Assembly: GCF_012489685.1 (NCBI RefSeq)
Contig: NC_080041.1
Span: 23,797,780-23,861,779, forward strand
From: Lotus japonicus
Lineage: Eukaryota; Streptophyta; Magnoliopsida; Fabales; Fabaceae
Reading direction: 5' to 3'
Length of the DNA: 64,000 nucleotides
Every line of letters begins with the position of its first letter. The stretch's first letter is position 1. The position numbers and the translations under genes are program-made. The notes under the pieces were generated by a model. The model was not told the DNA's origin and did no database searches. It saw only the letters and a list, made by a program, of their open reading frames with translations. Below are positions 55,761-64,000 of the stretch, piece after piece.

Positions 55761-57489
55761 CTCTAGCTCCTCGGACAGCAGCAAAGGCTACCCCCTGGGT
55801 ACCAATGAAGGCATTGGATCTAATAAGATCCAGCGCCCTCTCAGTGAGGGATCGGGAATGCGTGCCCACTACAGGAGCATCTGGCACCTCGAGTGACTGC
55901 TCCAACAAGTCCACGGCCCGACGCATAACAGTCTGCAAAAATAATGTACATACATTAGATACAAATAAAATATCATGAACAAAAAATCACAATTGAATGG
56001 AAAATAAAATTCAAACTTACCACCGCACTGAACTCATCCCTCCTATCATCAGGGATGATGAACCGATGGGACACAGCGCTGTACCACCTTATGTAATCCT
56101 CCACAGCCTCTCCCGGATATGTAGCAGGGATCCCCTGAGGGCGGAGGTGCGGCTCAAACTCAGCATAGGCAGCATCTGCGGTCTCAGCAAGGGACCCGGT
56201 CGTCTTGATCTCAGAGGGGTGTCGAGGGACATCCTGTATGAAGCCAAACTGGCGCAGAACCCTCTCTGGTAGATGCCGTCGAACAACACGGCCAAATGGC
56301 GACCGGATGTAGCCAGAATACATGGCCCTCGGATCCCGTGGTCGATGAGCCCGATGGTCCTCAAATGGGGTCCATATAATGTCATCCACCGTCAGCTCAT
56401 CGAGCATGACTCGCCTCTCATCAAGGCCTGCATGCGAGACCCGGGACGTAACCCACCGCCGCGCCCTAGGCTGGTCCTGCGAGTACTCCGGATCCGCCCT
56501 CCGGATAATGACGCGATCAGAAAGGTACTCGTAGACCCATCCTAGCAGGAGCGAGCTGAAACCTCCCATCTGGGCCGTCCCCCTCCAGGACGCTCGACTA
56601 AGCTGGTCGTATAACGTAGCGAGCGCAATCGCGCCCCAAGCGTACTCGCACACTCGGCCAAGATCCTCCAACATCCCTATCCAGTAGACGGTCGTATGGT
56701 AGCCGCCGCTCTTGCTAGCAAAGAGCGTCGCACCTAGCTGGTTCACCAGCCAAATCCGCGCAGCGTCCTCATCTCGGTGCTCTACAATGAAATGAATTAA
56801 GTTAATAGTTTATAACAATACAATAATAATAGATACAATTTAAACAAGTAATAATTAAGACATACCCGCCAACGCAGCCTCATACAGGGTCTGCAAGACC
56901 CCAAAGCGAATAGTCTGGCACCTATTCGTATCAAACTCAGCCTCATAAATACCAACAGATCCTCCCATCAATTGAGCACAGATCGTCCCTCTCCCCCCTC
57001 CCAGGCGTATAGAACCTCGACCCCATGGGGAGATGGAGAAGAGCCGACACGTCGTCCAGGGTAATAGTCATCTCCCCGAACGGCATGTGGAAGCTACTAG
57101 TCTCCTCATGCCATCGCTCCACAAGGGCCAAAATAAGGCCTGCATCTGTCACCGGGTAGCTGCAATAGGGTAGCTGATGAAGACCCGTCTGCTCCATCAA
57201 CTCTCGAACCCGCCTGTGACTGTCTGAATCACCATCACAAGCAAGGTTCCAAACCTTCCCCCCAGCTGTGGCCACCTTCAACTGTCGACGGTCCACATAC
57301 CGCTCGTCTGTGCGTAGGAGTGCATGCCACGCCCAGGGAGCCTTGTGATCAGCATAATGGGTGAGGAGCGACAGCTCAACAGGCCCCCCCAGAAACGGCG
57401 GCAACCTCTGGATCGGGTCATCCTCGCCACCCTGTGGCTCCTGCTCTAGCGGCAGGACATCAGCATCAACATCAGGCGGAGGAATACTG

Positions 57490-57700
57490 TCCTCGTCATA
57501 TGACTCCTCGCCGGATGAGGCCTCGCCGGATGACTCCTCGCCGGAAGACTCCTCGCCTGAGGACTCCTCGCCTGAGGACTCCCCGCCTGATGACTCCTGG
57601 CGAGGTAACTCAACCGTGGGAGACGGCGGAGAATCAACTGTAGGTATCTCAACCGTGGGAGACGGCGGATAATCAACCAGAGGCAACTCAATCATGGGAG
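57490..57700. repeat. Tandem repeats encoding SSGEE and PPSPTVE tracts
   Basis: A 15-bp unit (GACTCCTCGCCTGAG and variants) occurs about six times in 57508-57600. A longer unit around CAACCGTGGGAGACGGCGGA occurs three times in 57600-57710. Both lie in exon 1 of the PMD gene and are likely to vary in length between copies. Confidence 0.7.
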
Positions 57701-58118
57701 ACGGCGGAGAAACAACTGGAGGAGCTGAAGCCTCCACCGCCTGAGAGGTTGCAGCATGATCGCCGCGCCGGCTAGAAGCATGTAACCGCCGGTGCCTATC
57801 CTCAGTAGCCCCGACATCCTCACTAGAAGCATGAGACCTCTTTCTGTTCTTCATTCTCACTATATATTCAGAGCAAACATTCACTATATATACCATTTCA
57901 GCCATATACAGAAACATGATGCAAGCAAATGGAAAATTCCTAGAATTTTTTAAGTACATAGATGATAATCGGATCTTCTGTGGATTATGCATGCTTGGAT
58001 CAACTTTTATTTTCCTAATAATCAATTATGGCATCTATAAACTACTCACAAATGCTTTGGAAACCTTCTATAATTGATTCTGAACCCATAATCAATTATA
58101 AGGGTTGGGTTTGGTTCT

Positions 58119-58650
58119 GAGATGAATACGGAAAACGGTTTTCCGTATTGAATACGGAAAACCAGGTTCCATACTAAATACGGAAGACCGTTTTCCATAT
58201 TCAATACGGAAACCGGTGATCCGTATTTACCCAGAAACGCCATTAACGACAATGATGAATCGGCCCTAAACCCAAACCACATTCAAGACATTTCAGCCAA
58301 CAAAACCTCTACACAAGCATCAATCGACTACCCTAGGGTTGAATGATTCACATAATTTCAAGTTAAATGGGAAAAATCCAAAAATACTTACCTCTAGGTT
58401 TCAATTCTGAGAATGGGGAGAATGGGGTTGATGAAGAGCTTTGATGGAGATGATGGAACCTTTCAAGTACACGGTTCAAGCAAGGGGAGCGACGGAGATC
58501 GAAGGTTGAAGAGGGGAGAAGAGCAAGGGAAAAATACCGAAATGGGTTTGAAATGGGTTTGAATAAACCCTTGCCGGTTTAAATACTAATATAATACGGA
58601 TATGAGACTTCCGTATTCAATACGGAAATGTGTCTTCCGTATTCTATTAA
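58119..58650. repeat. Right subterminal TCCGTATT/AATACGGA clusters
   Basis: The inner cluster at about 58123-58230 and the outer cluster at 58590-58647 mirror those at the left end, with the same head-to-head palindromes (TTCCGTATTGAATACGGAAA, TTCCGTATTCAATACGGAAA). The outer clusters lie about 70-135 bp and the inner clusters about 475-640 bp from their respective ends. Confidence 0.75.
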
Positions 58651-58682
58651 AGGGGGGCTTTCCAGTAATTTCCCCACTTTAA

Positions 58683-58725
58683 GTGGGGCGCGGAGCCCCA
58701 TAGGGGGGCCCCAAACCCAACTCCC
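58683..58725 (-). repeat. MULE right terminal inverted repeat
   Basis: This is the inverted copy of 50422-50465, ending CCCCAAACCCAACTCCC and followed directly by the target copy CTCCTCCCA. Confidence 0.92.
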
Positions 58726-58734
58726 CTCCTCCCA

Positions 58735-59076
58735 TGAGTGACAACATTTTCGACTCTCTCTCTCGGTAACCAATTTTCTCAGTCACGTTCGCGTTTTTGT
58801 TATTCTGCATTTTTTCCTTTTTTTCCCTTCTCGTTGGTTCGGCTACATTGAGAAATTGCATGCTTCCAATTTCAATTCCCTTTTTTGCATTTTTGACATT
58901 ACCAGTTTGATTATCAATGCCTGATCTCTTTGTTTTCTTACTAGCCAATTTTCTCTGTTGGGATTTTTTTGTTTTTAAATTTTTTTTTCAATTCTTGTTG
59001 GGTGGTTTTGTGAAGGGAGTTTATGTTAACTGTTTTATGTGTGGTGTGAAGTTTGCAGATTAGTGTAGAGAGAAAC
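58735..59076 (+). promoter_or_regulatory. Leader region of the Yippee gene
   Basis: CT-rich leader-like sequence (CGACTCTCTCTCTCGG) begins right after the MULE. An acceptor TTTGCAG at 59052-59058, 19 bp before the ATG, points to a 5'UTR intron; its donor is not certain. The original upstream promoter is now separated from the gene by the 8.3-kb MULE. Confidence 0.5.
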
Positions 59077-60946
59077 ATGGTACAAGTTTCCTTGATCAAC
59101 CTTGAAGGAAACTTCTATAGTTGCAAGCAATGCCTCACTCATTTTGCTCTTGAAGAGAATATCATTAACAAGGTTCCCTTGCACCTATTTTTTGTGATTT
59201 TGATTTCTTGATGCTTGAATTTACAACTTCCTGTAACAGTGGTTCTGAGTTTTAGAAGATAGGATCAAAGAAAATATGTAAGATAAATTAAATTTAAAGT
59301 TGATTAAATTAAATTTTCAAGTATTAACATCATTTTATAATATAAATCAAAGGTCAAAATATATACAGTTTGACTTAGAAGTTATATAACATGGACAAAC
59401 TTGAGGATGAAGTGCTGGAAAAGTGGACTTACTTTTCTCAGATAGACTAGGCTTATTGGAGCTTATCTATTAGAAAATGCACTAATTAAGCTCAAATAAG
59501 TGCTCTTTGATTTGCATCCAAACGGGTACAGTATAATATATCATAGTCTTCTTAAGTGTTGATCTTTTGGTATAATTTCCAAATTTGACTTTTCATCCAT
59601 TTATGAATGGTCAGCTAACTTCTAAAAATCCTTTTCTAACACTGAATCCCTATTATCAGAGATATATCTAAAATATGGCTTCTATCTCGGTCAATGTATT
59701 CAAATATCATGAATTTATTGGATACTGATCTTTTGATTTATCTGCATATGCAATGGTAAAGGATGTCCTCACTACCATTGAGTATTAAGATTAAACCATT
59801 CTCTGTCCTGATTATGGCACCTATCTCTCAAAGTGTATCCATATTTAGTTTGTTCTTAAATGAGTAGATAATTTTTTGGATATATTAGAATAGTTGCTGG
59901 TTTAAAAGTACAATGCATTTTGCAATTCTACATGCATTAGTAAAATTGAAATAGTTGCTGGTTCACCTTACTTTGTTGCCTATATAGGCATCTGAATCCA
60001 GATTTGTACAATGCATTTTGCAATCTACATGTATTACTAAAAATTGGAACCTGCTGACAATCTAACCCTTCTTTTCTTTTAGAATTTCACTTGCACTCAT
60101 GGGGAAGCCTATCTTGTTGATAAAGTGTAAGTGTTATTTGACTTTCTTTGTACCAAATTGACTTGATCCTTAACAGTGCCAATGTAGAATCTTTAAACAT
60201 CAGAAGAGAAAAAGAAATTGAGCCAAAATATAACCATCTCAGTATATTACTAGTTATATATGATGAGACCCAGTTGTGTTTCCCCTGATTTTATGCTTGC
60301 TATATAATGGATGCACTAATAGTCTAATTGCTATAGGATGGAATCTCAAGATCAATATATGACTTGGTTTTGTAAGAGTGTTTGAAATAACATATCTGTT
60401 AATTAATCCATGTTTTGACAGTGTGAATGTCACCACTGGCGAGAAAGAATCGCGGAACATGCTCACAGGAAAGCACATTGTTGTCGACATATCTTGTGCT
60501 GGATGTAGGTCTATTGTTGGATGGAAATATGTAAGGACCAGTATTTAAAGATACGATGGTTTGCGATTTATATGTCAACCTAACTAAATGCTGTTGGCAT
60601 TTGGAACTTTTTTTGTTCAATATATTTATTTCATTTCATTTTAGGAGACTGCTCAGGATATGAGCCAGAAGTACAAAGAAGGGAAGTTTATCCTTGAAAG
60701 GTGACCAGTTAATTATCTATGCTTAGGAATGCTTTGAAGCTTTTGATTTTTTTTTTTTTTAACTTGGGTAGCAGTGGGGATAGCAGGAGGAAGCATTTAT
60801 CACTCCATATTTTGATGACATGTGATTTATTATTGAGTAGGTATAAGTTGTTGGGACCTGGTGGCAGCATATGCTTGCCACCAGTTAATGCGATTGTACC
60901 ACCACTATCGGTTGAGACCCATAGCTACGCAGCCGGCCACTTCTAA
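59077..60946 (+). CDS. Yippee-like zinc-binding protein with altered C-terminus
   Basis: Exons: 59077-59172, 60083-60126, 60422-60530, 60645-60700 and 60841-60946. All borders are GT-AG and all joins are in frame. The protein starts [20 protein letters not shown] and has the two Yippee CxxC pairs (CKQC and CAGC) that hold one zinc. It also has [54 protein letters not shown] and [14 protein letters not shown]. After GPGGS the expected short tail is replaced by [20 protein letters not shown] and AAGHF before TAA. The domain itself is complete (Yippee proteins are usually 105-130 residues). Animal members join CTLH-type ubiquitin ligase complexes; plant roles are poorly known. It may be expressed, though its promoter has been displaced. 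Confidence 0.82.
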
Positions 60947-61462
60947 TGCTGATTTGCATAATCATATCCTACGCCAGATTCTACGAAGTCTGGAGGTCTC
61001 ACACAAGAACCAGCAGAAAATCTGGATGAGGATGGGAGGTGCACAGGAGGAGTTACTGCCGTATGCGCCTTATGATGATAGGGAGAGGGAGATCTTAGAC
61101 TTGGGGCAGCAGCCTCAGAGCAGCATAGCAACAGCTACAAAGGACGACGATGATGCTGGTGACCACATGCAGGAAGATGATCCTTGATGGACTATTTCTC
61201 TTTTATGTTGTTATTTTTGCTATTTTTACGGTTTCTCTTTTATGTTAGTTTTTCATATTTTGTTTTTATTTTGATTGTGTTTCTGGATAGAGCCATTTTG
61301 AGCTCTCATGCAGTGTGTGGTCTGGACTTTTATGAATTGATGGTATTGCGTTGTGATTGTCTAACCGATTCTGCATGTTTTGTTATGAGAACTTCAGTGA
61401 TTACCATTGAGGAGTGGAAGGAACTCGGGGGGCACAACAGTGAGAGAGGTCCTTACCATTAG
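60861..61462 (+). pseudogene. Transposon-derived sequence fused into the Yippee last exon
   Basis: In another frame from 60861, overlapping the Yippee tail, reads [20 protein letters not shown], then LHNHILRQILRSLEVSHKNQ and QKIWMRMGGAQEELLPYAPY to a stop at 61187. The Asn/Gln-rich helical block resembles the C-terminal part of Athila-like or other plant transposon ORFs, but I cannot name the family. A further short frame to 61462 has no recognisable product. Confidence 0.4.
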
Positions 61463-61564
61463 TGCTCTCAAATTAAACATGGGGATTGTCAAGAAAAAAA
61501 AGGAATTATTTGAATCACATCACTTAACTGTTTAATTTGCATATGGATATTTTCACACATAAGT

Positions 61565-62310
61565 AGAGTAGCAAAGTGGGCTTGACCCGTCAGGCCATCC
61601 CGTCAACCCGCTAAAACGGGGCATGGCGAGCCATAGATTAAGAGACTCGCAAACCAGTACAAACCGCACAATGAAATGAGTCAGTTTGTCGCAGAGCGAG
61701 TCAATCTATTGAGTTCAATTGTTTTTTTAATCCTTGAGTAGTTTACCGCTTACCTAGTTTGAGAAATCCCTACCGAACCTAATAAATACACAGAAAATGC
61801 TGATTGTCGACGACCTTTATCACTAAAAATTGTAGATATGTTAATTTACCGACAATATCTCTAATTCAATTCTCGTCGTGCTTGTTTCTCTCGCCCAGGC
61901 CAAAGTAGCATCTCCACTTCTTATCTTTTCTAGTTCCCTCTGTTTCAACCTTCATGCGCACGCATGGCAACGTCGCCCAATTCTTCACTTTTCTAGTTTT
62001 CACCTCTAACAATCTGCACGTTTTTTTGTGGTGCCTATTCCAGTAACCCTCTCACAATTCGAATGTTTGCTTCTCGTGGATCATGTTCAAGTAACCCTCT
62101 CAAACACACGCATGACAAAATGCAAGACAATGTCGTCTCGTTCTTCTCCTTTATACCCCGATGGTAATTATTACCCAACAAGGGATTCAAACGTGTGTTT
62201 AAAATTTTTTAAGGCCCAAGTCTGACCTATTGCCGGTCATAGGCTTTTTTTAATGGATCTGACCTGAACTTTTTGAAAACCTAGCCCACCCCGATAGCCC
62301 ATTTAATGAC
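61565..62310. repeat. Possible non-autonomous DNA transposon remnant
   Basis: The left part has GGGCTTGACCCGTCAGGCC and AACCCGCTAAAACGGGGC. The right part has AGGCCCAAGTCTGACC and GAAAACCTAGCCCACCCCG. Complementary GGGCTT/AAGCCC-like words at the two ends recall hAT-type repeats of plants, but I cannot fix the ends or a target duplication. Confidence 0.3.
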
Positions 62311-62441
62311 CAATTTCATAATGAGACATTTACGTTTTCTAACAAACTTATATGTGAAGAAGTTGTCAAACTTAGAGGCTAACTAGTTAAATTGTACTAA
62401 AAGAAATTTTTCTATAAACCGGCTAATAGTGTTATAAGCTA

Positions 62442-62706
62442 CTACCTCTATTCCTATTTAACTGTCTAGAGAGATAAGAAACACACATATTAAGGAGTGA
62501 AATTAATTTTGTTGATTTTGAGGAAAATATTATTTGCTTTCCTATTTCACCCTTTAGAATGCATTTTATATTTCCTCATTTATTGTTCTTGCAAGGGCAT
62601 TTCTTGAAAAAACATCATTTAATGCTCTCTTGAAACTCTAAGTTGATAGATATATAGAAACAAATTATTTTCTTCAAAGTGGACAGTTAATAAGAAATAG
62701 AGGTAG
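62442..62706. mobile_element. Stowaway-like MITE
   Basis: Terminal inverted repeats CTACCTCTATT...AACTGTC and GACAGTTAAT...AATAGAGGTAG (about 25 bp) are flanked by TA on both sides (62440-62441, 62707-62708). It is related to the interrupted MITE at 32575-33027. Confidence 0.75.
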
Positions 62707-62789
62707 TACTAGGTAAGATTGAAAGTATATTAGATTACGTTGTGTTTTAGGGTCTGAAAGCACATTTTAAACCACTTCATATTAAGGTA

Positions 62790-63103
62790 CTCCATCCGGT
62801 CCTTTTTATAAGAAACACTTTGGAGATTTTTCTTGGTCCTTTTTATAAGAAACACTCTTATAAAATTAAGTCAAATAATCAATACCAATGCAAAAAGACA
62901 TATTCCCAATACAAAAATATGGAGGGAAATTGCAAGCACCCAATAGGTATGATCAACATTTATGGTAATTAGCATGATTGTTCTTGTAAAAAGGAAAAAA
63001 CATCATTGGAATTAAACATAGTAGTTAATTTTATAAAAATTATTAGTTTTCTTGGTTTGTGTGATTTTGTCCAAGTTTTTCTTATAAAAAGGACCGGAGG
63101 GAG
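62790..63103. mobile_element. Stowaway MITE
   Basis: Ends CTCCATCCGGTCCTTTTTAT and ATAAAAAGGACCGGAGGGAG form a strong inverted repeat flanked by TA (62788-62789 and 63104-63105). An inner copy of the same GGTCCTTTTTATAAGAAACAC follows about 40 bp after the left end, so the terminal segment is duplicated. Confidence 0.85.
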
Positions 63104-63958
63104 TATCTAATTAGGTCATAAATTCATTTCTAAATCGACTTATATCTTTTTTTTTTTGCTTCATCGGAAAGGGAATTGACTTATATCTTTGAATCACTAT
63201 ATAAGTTAACTTAAATATATAAAAATGCAAATAAGTTTATAATATAAAAATATTAAATCTATAACATAACAACAATTGGTGATAATATATATTTATGTTC
63301 ACACATTTATTTAAATATGCCACTCTATTAGGCTTTTAAGACTTTTTGAATAGCATATCCTAGCTTTTTTTAAACTAAATATGCTTTTAAAAAAGTCTAG
63401 ACCTTATCTATTTACTAGTTTGACATGACTTGATCTGAGTTTAAGGACGAAAATTTAGTTTACGGGCGAAAACAAATTTCTCGCTATAGTTCAGGAACCC
63501 CGAACATATTTAACCCATTATATATTCACACATCATTTTTTATACACTTGATTTCCACAAATTTTTATTTTTATTTATCTCCTCTTATCATCTATCACAT
63601 CTTATACTTTCTCTTTATTACTTTTTATTTTTTTCTTATCTCTTCTCCTCCACATCTTTCCACATTCAGCTCATCTTTAAGGTGTGAACAAACAATTATT
63701 CCTAATCCATACACTGCTTTAAAAAAAATGCATACATCATTCAAACACCTATATTTATCTCTATCTCTTACTACTTTTTATCATATACATTACTTATTTC
63801 TTATTTTTTTTCCTTTCTCTCCGTGGGTGGTTCAATGAACATTTTCCAAAAAATAAAACAAAAATTGGTGCGTAGTGAGCAAGTTTGTGATTCTTTTAAC
63901 TTTTCAGTGCCAAAGTGCAACCGTTTGATTTCACGTTGTAATTGTATTTTAACAAACA
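63104..63958. other. AT-rich intergenic DNA
   Basis: No gene is seen; the frames here are short and T-rich. Simple AT and TTTTA stretches dominate. Confidence 0.5.
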
Positions 63959-64000
63959 AACAAACCCCAAATTTCATAGACCCACCACCCCTTGCATTGC
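63959..64000 (+). repeat. Partial copy of the Yippee upstream sequence
   Basis: ACCCCAAATTTCATAGACCC followed by ACCACCCC matches the sequence just left of the MULE (50393-50421, ACCCCAAATTTCAGAGACCC). A third, more diverged copy lies at 49248-49312. It may mark the promoter of a second gene copy beyond the window. Confidence 0.4.

Larger units (their letters stand above)
55591..57854 (-). pseudogene. Plant mobile domain (PMD) gene in the MULE, frameshifted
   Basis: Exons on the minus strand: 57854-56866, 56781-56021 and 55932-55591, with GT-AG borders. The start chosen is ATG 57854 (MKNRKRSHASSEDVGATEDR). Residues 40-170 are low complexity: PPSPTVE repeats and an SSGEE repeat. The PMD follows (HMPFGEMTITLDDVSALLHL; after the shift, exon 2 with VNQLGATLFASKSGGYHTTV and WGAIALATLYDQL). 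An extra G in a six-G run (56993-56998) fits the shift between GSRFYTPGRG and the downstream frame. Exon 3 adds a long Gly/Arg tail (GGRGRGDRARGGRGRGGRAR), an RNA- or nucleic-acid-binding type of sequence encoded by a tandem repeat. PMD proteins occur in MULEs, gypsy elements and in host MAIN-type genes. Confidence 0.8.
50422..58725. mobile_element. 8.3-kb Mutator-like element with transposase-OTU, OB-fold and PMD genes
   Basis: Inverted ends begin GGGAGTTGGGTTTGGGG and continue to CGCCCCAC, about 43 bp with one G/A change and one C indel. The 9-bp target duplication CTCCTCCCA is at 50413-50421 and 58726-58734. The plus strand carries a spliced transposase-OTU gene and an OB-fold gene; the minus strand carries a PMD gene, convergent with them. 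Both ends hold clusters of TCCGTATT/AATACGGA palindromes. The near-identical ends and exact target duplication indicate recent movement, but the transposase has one stop and the PMD gene one frameshift. Confidence 0.93.

Noticed and set aside
55591..55938. The Gly/Arg-rich frame as a stand-alone protein
   Set aside because: It begins at an acceptor site and joins in frame to the PMD exon 2, so it is the PMD gene's last exon.

Overview
This is plant nuclear DNA, most likely from a papilionoid legume. Coding regions have GT-AG introns, intergenic DNA is AT-rich, and most of the window is transposable elements: a Tat-type Ty3/gypsy element with dual RNase H, a SIRE-type (Sirevirus) Ty1/copia element with an envelope-like ORF, two smaller copia elements, a large Mutator-like (MULE) transposon, Stowaway-like and other MITEs, and tRNA-derived SINEs. 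The legume placement is inferred from repeat families recalled from memory; no species is claimed.

Layout. 1-1031 (-): 5' part of a PORR-domain organelle RNA-binding protein gene with a 5'UTR intron and a short uORF. 2238-2509: a SINE and a LINE RNase H scrap. 2618-31577: one Tat retrotransposon (818-bp LTRs, target duplication CAAAC) interrupted twice. A 3.57-kb solo LTR (2690-6263, AGAAC duplication) sits in its 5' LTR, and a full-length SIRE element (13886-25047, GCAAC duplication) splits its integrase. Without these, the Tat element is about 14.2 kb. Downstream of pol, on the opposite strand, it carries two antisense genes with their own TATA boxes: a five-exon plant-mobile-domain (PMD) gene and a short helical-protein gene. 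The SIRE element has its own antisense gene at the equivalent place. Its protein looks similar to the short Tat antisense protein and, more weakly, to the C-terminal exon of the PMD gene.

32241-41521 (+): remains of two UGT85-like glycosyltransferase genes. The second is broken by an antisense copia element (33804-38429) in the last codons of exon 1. 43229-48157 (+): an older, decayed copia element. 50422-58725: an 8.3-kb MULE with about 43-bp terminal inverted repeats and a 9-bp target duplication. It encodes a transposase fused to an OTU cysteine protease, an OB-fold gene resembling the HROB (MCM8IP) family, and a convergent PMD gene, with matching clusters of TCCGTATT/AATACGGA palindromes near both ends. 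The MULE lies just upstream of a Yippee-family zinc-binding gene (59077-60946, +), whose last exon runs into unrelated, probably transposon-derived sequence. 61565-64000: MITEs and AT-rich DNA, ending in a short copy of the sequence found in front of the Yippee gene.

Almost every element ORF carries only one or two lesions (single stops or homopolymer indels), so these are recently active elements. Only the PORR and Yippee genes look like possibly functional host genes. Coordinates were read by eye; splice sites were chosen from GT-AG consensus and preserved reading frame.
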